Origin: Rutidosis leptorrhynchoides
Lineage: Eukaryota > Streptophyta > Magnoliopsida > Asterales > Asteraceae
Assembly (NCBI RefSeq): GCF_046630445.1
Contig: NC_092339.1
Span: forward strand, 313,905,501-313,969,500
Direction of reading: 5' to 3'
DNA: 64,000 nucleotides
Below the pieces are notes generated by a model. The model was not told the origin of the DNA, searched no databases, and was given only the letters and a program-made list of their open reading frames with translations. Shown here in pieces: positions 35,086-45,729 of this stretch; the first letter of the stretch is position 1, and each line of letters starts with the position of its first letter. The position numbers were made by a program, and so were the translations under genes.

Positions 35086-35769
35086 CTAGTACACAAGTAG
35101 TTCAGCAAAGGCAATAAAGACACGTAATTCATACGTCGAGAAACAAGTCATGCATTCTGGTTTTACTAGGACTACTTCCCATCCTTGGTCTTGTGGAACA
35201 TAACCGTTATGGCCGTTGATAAGACAGCGTGTTGTAACGTCGTCAAAGGGAAGAGGGTTACGTAATGACCAACAGTCTCGTAATAACCTAAAAACCTCAT
35301 TTCTTACCCCAATTACCGACTCCGTCACTTGTGGAAACGTTTTGTTTAATAGGTGTAGCCCGATGTTCTTTTTCTCACTTTGGTGAGAAGCGAACATTAC
35401 TAACCCGTAAGCATAGCATGCTTCTTTATGTTGCATGTTAGCCGCTTTTTCTAAATCATGAAGTCCTATATTCGGATACATTGAGTCAAAATAATTTCTT
35501 AACCCGTTGCGTAAAATAGCATTTGAGTTCCCCGCAATATATGCGTCAAAGTAAACACATCGTAACTTATGGGTTTCCCAATGTGATATCCCCCATCTTT
35601 CAAACAAAAGTCTCTTATAAACCAAGACATTCTTGGAACGTTCTTCGAATTTCTTACAAACTGATTTCGCCGTAAATAGTTGTGCCGAAGAATTCTGACC
35701 GACTCTAGACAAGATTTCATCAATCATGTCTCCGGGTAGGTCTCTTAAAATATTGGGTTGTCTATCCAT
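35086..35769 (-). CDS. F-box protein ORF inside a retrotransposon
   Basis: 227 codons, open throughout. An F-box occupies about residues 8-50 (LRDLPGDMIDEILSRV...LFTAKSVCKKF). A Sel1/TPR-like segment follows near residues 103-150 (LEKAANMQHKEACYAYG), and a C-terminal part with PECMTCFSTYELRVFI. This arrangement is that of plant F-box proteins of the At1g67623 / At2g35280 type, which bind SKP1 and select targets for SCF ubiquitin ligases. It lies on the element's coding strand between ORF A and gag; the ATG follows a TCTATTTTACAG sequence resembling a 3' splice site. Host capture is the likely origin. An F-box factor could direct degradation of a host protein; the target is unknown. Confidence 0.75.
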   Translation of the reverse strand: MDRQPNILRDLPGDMIDEILSRVGQNSSAQLFTAKSVCKKFEERSKNVLVYKRLLFERWGISHWETHKLRCVYFDAYIAGNSNAILRNGLRNYFDSMYPNIGLHDLEKAANMQHKEACYAYGLVMFASHQSEKKNIGLHLLNKTFPQVTESVIGVRNEVFRLLRDCWSLRNPLPFDDVTTRCLINGHNGYVPQDQGWEVVLVKPECMTCFSTYELRVFIAFAELLVY

Positions 35770-35907
35770 TTTGTGTTTTTATACTGTAAAATAGACAAGA
35801 GTTAGATTCATAAAAAAAAATACTTATTAATACAAGCAATTTTTACATATATCATAAAGCATAAGCACACTATATTACATATATTACACCACACGAATAC
35901 AACTATC

Positions 35908-36519
35908 TTATTCTGACTCGCTCGTTTCTTCTTCTTCGGTTTTGGTTCGTTTTGCCAAGTTTCTAGGGATATATGATGTTCCCCTAATACGAGCTGTCGT
36001 TTTCCACAACGGTTTAGAAAAACCTGGTGGTTTAGAGGTTCCAGGGTCATTGTTACAACTTAAGGACTTCGGGGGTTGACGATACATATAAAGTTCATCG
36101 GGGTTGGAATTAGATTTCTCTATTTTTATGCCCTTTCCCTTATTATTTTCTTTTGCCTTTTTAAATTCAATTGGGGTAATTTCTATAACATCATCGAAAT
36201 TCTCGTCGGAATCCGATTCATCGGAGAATTGGTAATCCTCCCAATATTTTGCTTCCTTGGTGGAAACACCATTGACCATAATTAACCTTGGTCGGTTGGT
36301 TGAGGATTTTCTTTTACTTAACCGTTTTATTATTTCCCCCACCTGTTCTATTTCCTCCTCCGGTTCCTCCTCTTCCGGTTCTGATTCTTCTTCCGGTTCC
36401 GACTCTTCTTCCGGTTCCTCTTCGGGAACTTGTGAATCAGTCCACGAATCATTCCAATTTACATTTAACTCTTCATTATTATTAGGTGAGTCAATGGGAC
36501 TTGTTCTAGAGGTAGACAT
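35908..36519 (-). CDS. acidic pre-gag ORF A
   Basis: 203 codons, uninterrupted. After a Ser/Asn-rich start comes a long run of Glu/Pro repeats (EEEPEEESEPEEE type, about residues 33-60), then a basic patch (KRLSKRKSS) and a second acidic Asp/Ser block, ending in a charged tail TKTEEEETSESE. It probably is largely disordered. It could be a nuclear or chromatin-associated factor by composition only. It is the first ORF after the primer site, and the F-box ORF follows 138 bp later; the two may be spliced alternatives. No family recognised. Confidence 0.55.
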   Translation of the reverse strand: MSTSRTSPIDSPNNNEELNVNWNDSWTDSQVPEEEPEEESEPEEESEPEEEEPEEEIEQVGEIIKRLSKRKSSTNRPRLIMVNGVSTKEAKYWEDYQFSDESDSDENFDDVIEITPIEFKKAKENNKGKGIKIEKSNSNPDELYMYRQPPKSLSCNNDPGTSKPPGFSKPLWKTTARIRGTSYIPRNLAKRTKTEEEETSESE

Positions 36520-36704
36520 CTATCACATAATATCAAACGCGTTAAGAGATTAATATATCACATAATATTCACATGTTAAAAATATATAGTTTCCAACAAA
36601 ATTTGTTAAGAAATCATTTTTCAAGTAAACACGGTCGAAGTCCAGACTCACTAATGCATCCTAACAAACTCGATAAGACACACTAATGCAAAATTCTGGT
36701 TCTC

Positions 36705-36728
36705 TAAGACCAACGCTCGGATACAAAC
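36705..36728 (-). promoter_or_regulatory. degenerate primer binding site
   Basis: On the minus strand TTTGTATCCGAGCGTTGG follows the LTR end. It resembles TGGTATCAGAGCATTGG with three changes, so it is probably a mutated initiator-Met site. Confidence 0.6.
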
Positions 36729-39172
36729 TGAAATGTCCCGTTCTTATTGATTAAAAACGTTCCATATTAATTAATTTTGTTGCGAGGTTTTGACCTCTAT
36801 ATGAGACGTTTTTCAAAGACTGCATTCATTTTAAAACAAACCATAACCTTTATTTCATCAATAAAGGTTTAAAAAGCTTTACGTAGATTATCAAATAATG
36901 ATAATCTTAAATATCCTGTTTACACACGACCATTACATAATGGTTTACAATACAAATATGTTACAACAAAATAAGTTTCTTGAATGCAGTTTTTACACAA
37001 TATCATACAAGCATGGACTCCAAATCTCGTCCTTATTTAAGTATGCGATAGCGGAAGCTCTTAGTATTCACCTGAGAATAAACATGCTTTAAACGTCAAC
37101 AAAAATGTTGGTGAGTTATAGGTTTAACCTATATATATCAAATCGTAACAATAGACCACAAGATTTCATATTTCAATACACATCCCATACATAGAGATAA
37201 AAATCATTCATATGGTGAACACCTGGTAACCGACATTAACAAGATGCATATATAAGAATATCCCCATCATTCCGGGACACCCTTCGGATATGATATAAAT
37301 TTCGAAGTACTAAAGCATCCAGTACTTTGGATGGGGTTTGTTAGGCCCAATAGATCTATCTTTAGGATTCGCATCAATTAGGGTGTCTGTTCCCTAATTC
37401 TTAGATTACCAGACTTAATAAAAAGGGGCATATTCGATTTCGATAATTCAACCATAGAATGTAGTTTCACATACTTGTGTGTATTTTGTAAATCATTTAT
37501 AAAACCTGCATGTATTCTCATCCCAAAAATATTAGATTTTAAAAGTGAGACTATAACTCACTTTCACAGATTTTTACTTCGTCGGGAAGTAAGACTTGGC
37601 CACTGGTTGATTCACGAACCTATAACAATATATACATATATATCAAAGTATGTTCAAAATATATTTACAACACTTTTAATATATTTTGATGTTTTAAGTT
37701 TATTAAGTCAGCTGTCCTCGTTAGTAACCTACAACTAGTTGTCCACAGTTAGATGTACAGAAATAAATCGATAAATATTATCTTGAATCAATCCACGACC
37801 CAGTGTATACGTATCTCAGTATTGATCACAACTCAAACTATATATATTTTGGAATCAACCTCAACCCTGTATAGCTAACTCCAACATTCAGATATAGAGT
37901 GTCTATGGTTGTTCCGAAATATATATAGATGTGTCGACATGATAGGTCGAAACATTGTATACGTGTCTATGGTATCTCAAGATTACATAATATACAATAC
38001 TAGTTGATTAAGTTATGGTTGGAATAGATTTGTTACCAATTTTCACGTAGCTAAAATGAGAAAAATTATCCAATCTTGTTTTACCCATAACTTCTTCATT
38101 TTAAATCCGTTTTGAGTGAATCAAATTGCTATGGTTTCATATTGAACTCTATTTTATGAATCTAAACAGAAAAAGTATAGGTTTATAGTCGGAAAAATAA
38201 GTTACAAGTCATTTTTGTAAAGGTAGTCATTTCAGTCAAAGAATGAAAGTGTTTGTAGGTGTTTTTGGTCGTTGGTGTATGGATTAGATATAAAGGATAT
38301 GTAATTTTGTTTTCATGTAAATAAGTCATGAATGATTACTCATATTTTTGTAATTTTATGAGATATTTCATGCTAGTTGCCAAATGATGTTTCCCACATG
38401 TGTTAGATGACTCACATGGGCTGCTAAGAGCTGATCATTGGAGTGTATATACCAATAGTACATACATCTAAAAGCTATGTATTGTACGAGTATGAATACG
38501 GGTGCATACGAGTAGAATTGTTGATGAAACTGAACGAGGATGTAATTGTAAGCATTTTTGTTAAGTAGAAGTATTTTGATAAGTGTATTGAAGTCTTTCA
38601 AAAGTGTATAAATACATATTAAAACACTACATGTATATACATTTTAACTGAGTCGTTAAGTCATCGTTAGTCGTTACATATAAGTGTTGTTTTGAAACCT
38701 TTAGGTTAACGATCTTGTTAAATGTTGTTAACCCAATGTTTATAATATCAAATGAGATTTTAAATTATTATATTATCATGTATGAATATCTCTTAATATG
38801 ATATATATATATATACATTAAATATCTTTACAACGATAATCGTTACATATATGTCTCGTTTAAAAATCATTAAGTTAGTAGCCTTGTTTTTACATATGTA
38901 GTTCATTGTTAATATACTTAATGATATCTTTACTTATCATAGTATCATGTTAACTATATATATATATCCATATATATGTCATCATATAGTTTTTACAAGT
39001 TTTAACGTTCTTGAATCACCGGTCAACTTGGGTGGTCAATTGTCTATATGAAACATATTTCAATTAATCAAGTCTTAACAAGTTTGATTGCTTAACATGT
39101 TGGAAACATTTAATCATGTAAATATCAATCTCAATTAATATATATATACATGGAAAAGTTCGGGTCACTATA
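36729..39172 (-). repeat. 5' LTR of the F-box chromovirus
   Basis: 2444 bp. It is a direct repeat of the 3' LTR but lacks about 800 bp present there (29.0-29.7 kb region), while it keeps about 600 bp (38380-39010) that the 3' LTR has replaced. A TATA-like CCTTTATATC (minus) lies near 38290. The outer end is TATAG-TGACCC instead of TGTAGTGACCC, one substitution at the terminal dinucleotide. Confidence 0.9.
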
Positions 39173-39787
39173 GTGGCCAGGTTCCCTTTGGTCTTGCACA
39201 TTGGACCCTACTCTTCTTCTTCCCACTACTTCATTAAAACTCCTCTCATCTCGGAAAGAATTTGGGATTGGAATATTAGCTTTAAGATTGTTTTTTACGC
39301 CTGCTCCCTCATTCTTCATCGAGCCTGGGTTTTGATCAGCAGGGATGGCACCTCTCTCTCTTGCTTTGAAGATTTTCAAGATTTGGCCATCGATGTTAAT
39401 GTCGCCCATCCTTTTGAGAAGGTTTTCTGAATCGTCAACATTCCCGAATCGAACAAATGCAAACTTCATCCCATTTCTTAGTCTTTTCTTTGGCATGAAT
39501 ACATCTCTAACCCAACCATAGTTCTTGAACATCCTCCAAAGCTCCACCACACCCCATTCTTCCGGGAAATTGAAGAAGAAAAACGATTTCAAGCGGTTTC
39601 CGGTTAAACGTGAATTACGACCCTCATAGCCCCCGCTATAAGATTCTCGGCCCTCACTCGTGCGCTTTTTTTGATTCCTCACTTCTCTCCATGCAAATTT
39701 CTTGTTTTCTCTCTCTAGGTTTCTCTCTCCTCTCTCACACATCCTCTCTCTCTTTTCAGCCACAAGCCTTTTTATCAAGTGAAACAT
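39173..39787 (-). pseudogene. LINE ORF1, N-terminal part with RRM
   Basis: The protein has a Lys/Arg/Glu-rich start, then an RNA-recognition motif (FFFFNFPEEWGVVELWRMF...GMKFAFVRF), as is usual for plant L1 ORF1 RNA-binding proteins. The first ATG (39787) overlaps the target duplication; the ATG near 39743 is the likelier native start. The chromovirus interrupts it at 39172. Counting the 5-bp duplication once, the frame runs on into 27384, so the gene was open here when interrupted. Confidence 0.85.
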
Positions 39788-39899
39788 GAAAATATAGTTC
39801 TTATTTCTCCGTATGTATAATATATCTTGTAGCCTATAGTATTTGTAATGATTATCTCAATAGAAGATGTATTTACAATTTACAATTTGGAATAAACAA

Positions 39900-40919
39900 G
39901 TTTAGTTACGAGCTAAAAACTTGAACACGTTTAGGGGTGAAGACTTCGGAACTTATATCACAATCTGCCAAAGAGCTTCGTGTGTAAAACTGTAAACTCC
40001 GGTTTCAGGTACTTATATCCCAAACGAGCATTTGTCATGATGTCGGCGTCCTATTGATAGCTTGGTCAATTTCTCTTAACTTTGTCGTATATAGTGCAAA
40101 AAAGCTTTATTTCTTTTTGAAGTTACTCCATTTACCGTTTACTTAGTTTAAGCCGCGTCTTTTGTCCCTACATCGGTTGTAGTTTTCTTTAACTTTTTCC
40201 AAAATGATTGTTTTGTTCCAGAACTCAGGATGATCATGTTTTAGGTAGCATCTACCCCACATTCGGTCAAAGCTTTTTCTTATACACGGTCTACAAGACT
40301 ACAACACGGGAATTTATTTTGCTCTAGTAGTCTTAGCCATGATATGGCTCTATTAATCGAGTCAACAACAAGCGTTGATTTATTGGCTACTTGACTATCG
40401 CTTAGAGCTAAAATTGAACTTCAAGCAGGTTTATAACCTATAAAAATTTGATTCTACCATTTTTCATGACGTCTGTCAATTTTTATCTTTTATTTTTATT
40501 ATTATTTTTTTAACTACTTATTAGCCGGAGGTCCATTCGGAAGTAATCTCTCTATCCATAGAACATTGAGAGAGAGGACTTTCTCTACTACTGATGTTTT
40601 ACTCTGGGTAGAAAACTGACTTCTCTTTATTCCAGTATAAAGAAATGATTGTCTACATCTTAGCTCCTTCATACACCACTTTTGTGGGATTGAGTTTGTT
40701 GTTGTTGTAGTCTTAGCTATGGCTTTTCCTTTATCCTTTTTTTTGGTTTTTTTTTTTTTGTTATTCAGCTTGAGGTTGTGTTTCGGGTATGATTTCGGGT
40801 TCCCTATTCTGTTTCTTATTGGGTTCATACGGTGGAGTTTTGGTATCAACATATTGTGTTTCGTTAAGTGGTCATGGCGGATAATATAGTTGTTGAAATG
40901 GTGGTTGTATGTAGTATGG
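39900..40919 (-). pseudogene. PIF/Harbinger MYB-like gene remnant, distal part
   Basis: After the TATGG duplication, minus-strand frames continue the Pro/Gln/Tyr-rich region of the piece at 49197-49382 (YYIQPPFQQLYYPP, then QYVDTKTPPYEPN and IIPETQPQAE). A Lys-rich stretch follows, then the retroposon at 40342-40707. Further minus-strand pieces (PEFWNKT, VNGKW, DADIMTNARLGYKYLK) resemble the MYB/SANT-like protein of PIF/Harbinger transposons, often annotated in Asteraceae as GST T3-like or NAM-associated. Stops and frameshifts are frequent. The assignment is moderate for the Pro-rich part and weak for the rest. Confidence 0.5.
40342..40707 (+). mobile_element. TTG-tailed retroposon (Au-SINE / RTE-like 3' end)
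   Basis: It is flanked by TAGTCTTAGC(C/T)ATG at 40328-40341 and 40708-40721, a 14-bp target duplication with one mismatch. The 3' half (from GCCGGAGGTCC at 40524) matches the 3' half of the copy at 52407-52596 and ends GATTG...TTGTTGTTGTTG, the typical tail of Au SINEs and RTE LINEs. No tRNA head is evident, so a 5'-truncated RTE-type origin is equally possible. It interrupts the MYB-like gene remnant. Confidence 0.75.
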
Positions 40920-43101
40920 TTTGACACCCCCAAATAGGGCCTAGGGTATTTGTGTCTAATTATATCAAATCACAGTTGTATAAACGAGAACGACTCTACA
41001 TGAGACGTTTTGTTGAGTTTTGCAGCGGAAGATAAATATGTCTTTAATTGATATGATATGTAATGAAGACTCCAAGCATAGCAAGCAATCATCATCAAAG
41101 CAGTAGATATACAGCGGAAGCAATATTTAAGTACCTGAGAATAAACATGCTTAAAAAGTCAACACGAGGTTGAGTGAATTCATAGGTTTGTCATAAATAA
41201 TGATTTCAGTAATAGTGTTAGACCACATGATTTAGTTTGTAAAGTAGATCTCGCAAGATCCAAAAGTTGATCTCCCGCAGGATCAAAAAGTTATGTCAGT
41301 GCGTGATATTTAGACTAAACGTTGTTTGCCCCGTGACAAGTTGTTCTGTCCTTGTCGTTTAATTTCATTATCAAGTAATACAAAGACTTAGTCAAATGTA
41401 TCGGGGACGTTACTCCCGATAGGCCTATCCCCAATAATTAAGAATGCCGCAGCAATTAAAAATATCACTGTAGGGACTTAGTCGGACATAGCCGGGTATA
41501 GCATAGTTTAACAGTTGGTACTGATATTTAGACTAGACTTTCAGGTTTACCCCGTACAAGTTATCGTTTATACTTGTCGGTTGGGGACTTGCTGGTCATA
41601 GCCCAACATATCACAGTTTAATAGTTGGTACTGATATTTAGACTAGACTTTCAAGTTTGCCCCGTACAAGTTATCGTTTATACTTGTCGGTTGGGGACTT
41701 GCTGGTCATAGCCCAACATATCACAGTTTAATAGTTGATACGTGTAAAACAGTTATAAAAGTTGCGCATGTATTCTCAGCCCAAAAATATATAAAAAGGG
41801 AGCAGATGAACTCACATTAAATAGCAGTTGAAGTATTCCACGCAAGAAGGAAAGTAAAGCAAGCAAGTGATCTGGATATCAACCTTGAGGTATAACGTTT
41901 GATTAGTTAATGTCTAACTTGACATATAGCAACTATATTGACAGTGACGGTTTTCGAGAAAAGTTCCTATTTCTCAAAAGTTTCTATTTTTGGAAACCTA
42001 CTATTTATGAAAAACTTCCACTTATAGTAAGCTTCTAGTTTAAGAATGTTCGGGTTATAATTCTTAACAAAGATGTTGTACAATCTCGCCCAAACTTCGT
42101 CGCTAACATGCAAGTCACTCGAATGATCTATTGTTACCGAGCGGCCCAGGATCTCTTGACCAGAATCTAAGTCTTGGCATTCGAGATCCACAAGCGTTCC
42201 ATAATGGTAACAAGGATCACCCTACGCCACAAGTAGCGGTGATGTTTGTAGTCTTTGTACGCTATCTTTAATTATAACCTTCACGTTAGGTGCGTATATA
42301 CATATATATTCATTAATTCGATTTTAATTATAACTCCTATATATTAATTCATAAAAATACTTTTATAATTTTTAGTAACATATATTACTAATTATAACAT
42401 GTTATTTATTTTAATTTTAATTGCATATAATTTATAACATTATTTACATGTTTCGGTAAAAAAATAAAAAACCGAAGTAAATAGTAAAAAGTAAAAAGTA
42501 AAAAAGTAAAAAGTAAAAAGTAAAAAGTAAGAAAAGAATACTTACTAGTAGTAATTCTTCAAAGAGAGAATGAGAGAAATTTTGGTGTGAGTTTGAATGA
42601 AAAATGAGGGGTATTTATACTTGAAAAAATTAGGTAAAAAGAATAAAATAATTAAAAGAAAAAGAAATATTTTAATTTTTAATGGGATTTTAAAATTCAA
42701 AAGTATTAAATGTTAGGTCATGGGATAATGCACAAAATAAAATAATAAAAGTAGTTTTCCATTATAATTTTTAATTAAAAAGTAATTTATTTATTTAAAA
42801 AAAACATTTATTTTAAAGATTTTTTTATATATATATTTTTTAAAATAAACAAATTGATTTACTATTTTCCAAGAATATTTGTCAATATTTTTTTTATTCA
42901 TAATAACAATACTGATAATAAAGATATTAATTATTGATATCTTATTTAAAAAAGATATTAATAATAATAATATTAATATATCAAATTAATGCGTAATTAT
43001 TTACAAATAATTGTTCGTGAATCGTCAGAATTAGTCGAGGTTAAATGAAATCATATAAAGATTTTTGTTTAAATTTTGCCGGAAATTTACGGGTTGTCAC
43101 A
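40920..43101 (-). repeat. 3' LTR of the non-autonomous element
   Basis: Direct repeat of 47016-49196. The TATA box copy is at 42611-42620. The 110-bp tandem units are at 41513-41622 and 41623-41732. The (A5GT)n run is at 42483-42532. Confidence 0.9.
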
Positions 43102-43330
43102 GTATCCCCCTGTTAATAGAAATTTCGTCCCGAAATTTAGTTGTTGCCATCAGTCGGCGTTGTTTGTAAACAGGTGAGGATATTTTCATTTTATTTGATC
43201 TTCACGTTCCCAGGTATGCTCGGGGCCTTTCGTGAATTCCAACTAATAGGATATTATTTTGTTTCTAGCGTTTAAATCTTACGATCCATAAATTCTACGA
43301 AGTGCATTTTATTATTAATGTGGAGGTTAT
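43102..43330 (-). pseudogene. chromodomain-end remnant of pol and purine tract
   Basis: On the minus strand a TWERED-Q-K-stop-KYPHLF end is still readable near 43200, followed by the AAATTTCGGGACGAAATTT inverted repeat (43121-43139) and an AACAGGGGGATAC purine tract at the LTR. This shows the element descends from the same chromovirus group as its neighbours. Confidence 0.75.
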
Positions 43331-43833
43331 CTAAAGGATTTAACAAGAGTCTCATTGATTAGGTTTTCCTCAGAAAGAGATGATGACGTTATACAAGCAT
43401 TTCAATATACATGAAATGTGTGATGAATAATAGTGAGCTTATTTAAACCTTGAGCGTTTATGCCACAATATTAGGGTAGATAAAACAGAGAAGAGTTCAT
43501 GAAAATCATAGTCATGAAATTTGATAGAGATCGTCATTCTTTACAACAAGAATGATGAATATGAGTTGAAAATTAGAGTTTTATCGACATTTAATAATAT
43601 GGATAAAGTAATTCGATTATAGAAAGAGTATAAACAAAGCTATCGTAAAATATTGAAATGAGGAAATAAAATGTTCGTCTTAACTTTTGACGTAGTCACG
43701 ATTGATTTCCGGGATTCAAGGAATTAGAGGAAATCTTCGTAGTCTATAGGATTTGATTCTCCGGTAATTAAGGAAATTAGGATTTTCTTTAATTAAATGC
43801 GGTGAATTGCCTCGATTGCTGTGTCTGGAATTT

Positions 43834-43845
43834 CGCTATAAATTA
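43834..43845 (+). promoter_or_regulatory. TATA box for antisense ORF
   Basis: GCTATAAATTAGC about 80 bases before ATG 43921, with CTTCTTCCGTGTCATTATCTTC after it. Confidence 0.45.
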
Positions 43846-43920
43846 GCTTCTTCCGTGTCATTATCTTCACCACTTCTATATTTTCTTTCCTCAATTCATA
43901 TTTCCAAAAGATTTGTTAAT

Positions 43921-44094
43921 ATGCTCAATCCAGTTCTTGTTCTTGACCTTATATTGGTTATCGCCACAATCTTCCTTCTTTTCCAACTCTCATCAGAGGA
44001 GTCTGTTTACTTCTATTATGCTCTAGGATTTATTGTGTTTTTAGTTCTCCCGTGTCTTTATATTGCTATACGCATTGATATACACGGTTTGTAA
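43921..44094 (+). CDS. small antisense membrane protein ORF
   Basis: 57 codons from ATG 43921, on the strand opposite to the element. Two hydrophobic stretches (residues about 3-22 and 31-50) are separated by a short polar QLSSEESVY loop, so a two-span membrane protein is predicted. A TATA box (CTATAAATTA, near 43835-43845) and a pyrimidine-rich leader lie at normal plant distances upstream. The frame extends upstream without ATG to 43807. No homologue recognised. It may be an antisense gene of the element or a chance ORF; length alone would not prove it. Confidence 0.4.
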   Translation: MLNPVLVLDLILVIATIFLLFQLSSEESVYFYYALGFIVFLVLPCLYIAIRIDIHGL

Positions 44095-45729
44095 TTTCAG
44101 TGTTGTTATCGGGCTTTATATTTTCCCTTATATGTCGGAGCTCTTTGCCTTTTTATTCTCCTCTCAACTCTAAGTAAAGCGTGTAATGGTCCAGAATTTG
44201 TAGGTATGAAGTTTCGAATGAACATAATATACAAAGCAGAAGGAAAAGTAATAGCACGATTTGATTTGTCAAATTATCAGAATATCTGGAAAAGACCGAA
44301 TCATCAAGAAAAATATTTTCTTGATATGTTTAGAGGTTAAATAGAATGTAAGAGTCGTGTAACATGGCAAATGATGATTATAAAGTTTATGAATCATCAT
44401 CTTTCATTAAAAATTTAGCATGACTTACTGTAATATAATCACGTTGGCCTGACGTCATTATATTATACTAACTCATGCTTCAATTCCCAACACTACTTCA
44501 AATCATTCAAAATTTAAACTTGAATTTTACAGAATATAGAAACTAAAACAGTTTCCTTTATGATGTGATAAAGATATCGCAAGGAGACAATTAATTGCGG
44601 TCAAGAATCGTTATGAAGATATCTTCAGAAATATAGAGGATATTTATAACGAAACATACGGTGATATCTTAGAATTTCTAAGATCCAATGACGAGGAAAA
44701 TTCTTCTGTTTCCTCTGCATTTAATGCTACCATATCGGAATCATTGGTTATCAATCCGAGATGGTTTCAAGGAAATTTTTTTTTTTTTAGATGATTAAAC
44801 GCTGATTGTAATCGTCAACGAATCTAATGGTTAACGAATAGGCGTTATTGATTTTAAAAGTGATGAGTGATAATTTCGGTGGTTTGATGTGATAATTCAT
44901 TGCAGAATACGAATGAACGAATGTAGTAATCTTTAGGAAGATAACACCTGCTAAAGCTTTACTTGAATTTCGATATGTTAATTTCAGAATGTGTAATTGA
45001 TTTTGTATGAAGATGATTGTGTATCATTGTGAAGGTAGTGTGTATAATTAATGATTTATGAATCGAAATTGAAGAATGTACAGTGTATTAATGTGAGATG
45101 TAAATATTTCTCGGGTATTACCTACCCGTTAAATATTTTCACAATTAACAGTTTGTACAACAGAATTTACAATCTTTATGAAGATATACGTTCATATATG
45201 TATTCTTCAGATATAATCATGGATTTAATATAATATTAAACTCATTTGATTTACGGTTGAAACGAGAATGAATAATCTCCAAAACCTTTAGAGATTTCAT
45301 AATTATCGCGAAATATTTTGCTAATGAAGTTATGAATCAATACATTCATCATTACACTTGATTTATTATGAAATGGAGTTTATTGTGTTGAAGCACTGAT
45401 TCACAATTGTTAAGTCATTAACGAAGGGTGTACATCATAGCATATTAGTGATATGAATTAACCAAGTAGTACATACTAGTTGAGATTCACACGTAATTGC
45501 TTAGTACGACAAGATTTATTATTATTCCAAATCATATATATATAAAGTATACATATATAATTCTTCGCGAAGAATGAGTCAATACATCTTAACTCATTAT
45601 TACTAATATTCCTTGGTATCTATGGGCTTATGATGTTGATTTTTGAGGTACTGAGTGTGATGTTGAGGCGTGGGATGCGGATGTTGTTGTTGATGAAGCT
45701 GATGCTGTTGGTGGTGATGCTGATGGTGC
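44095..45729. other. interior of the non-autonomous element without coding evidence
   Basis: AT-rich. The only recognisable sequence is the CGGGTATTACCTACCCG hairpin (45112-45128), also found before gag in the F-box chromovirus. Gag, protease, RT and integrase are absent. Confidence 0.6.

Larger units (their letters stand above)
27390..39172 (-). mobile_element. chromovirus with F-box and acidic pre-gag ORFs
   Basis: Complete minus-strand LTR element of 11.8 kb. The target duplication GTGGC lies at 27385-27389 and 39173-39177. Order: 5' LTR (36729-39172), degenerate initiator-Met primer site, acidic ORF, F-box ORF, gag-pol with several stops, inverted repeat and purine tract, 3' LTR (27390-30119). 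It sits inside ORF1 of the LINE. Confidence 0.93.
21822..39785 (-). mobile_element. L1-type LINE, near full length, split by a chromovirus
   Basis: The LINE occupies 39785-39173 and 27389-21822 (about 6.2 kb together). The minus-strand poly-A tail appears as a T run at 21820-21840. ATGAAAATATAGTT flanks it at 21808-21821 and 39786-39799, a perfect 14-bp target duplication. ORF1 (RRM type) and ORF2 (endonuclease, RT, zinc finger) follow in order. The chromovirus at 27390-39172 inserted in ORF1 later. Confidence 0.92.

Noticed and set aside
41513..41732. Regular repeats considered as CRISPR-like
   Set aside because: Two adjacent 110-bp tandem units in a plant LTR; no spacer structure, and CRISPR arrays are not expected in a plant nuclear genome.
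41967..42191. 74-codon ORF identical in both LTR copies (also 48063-48287)
   Set aside because: Identity follows from both LTRs being copied from one template; no other support for coding.
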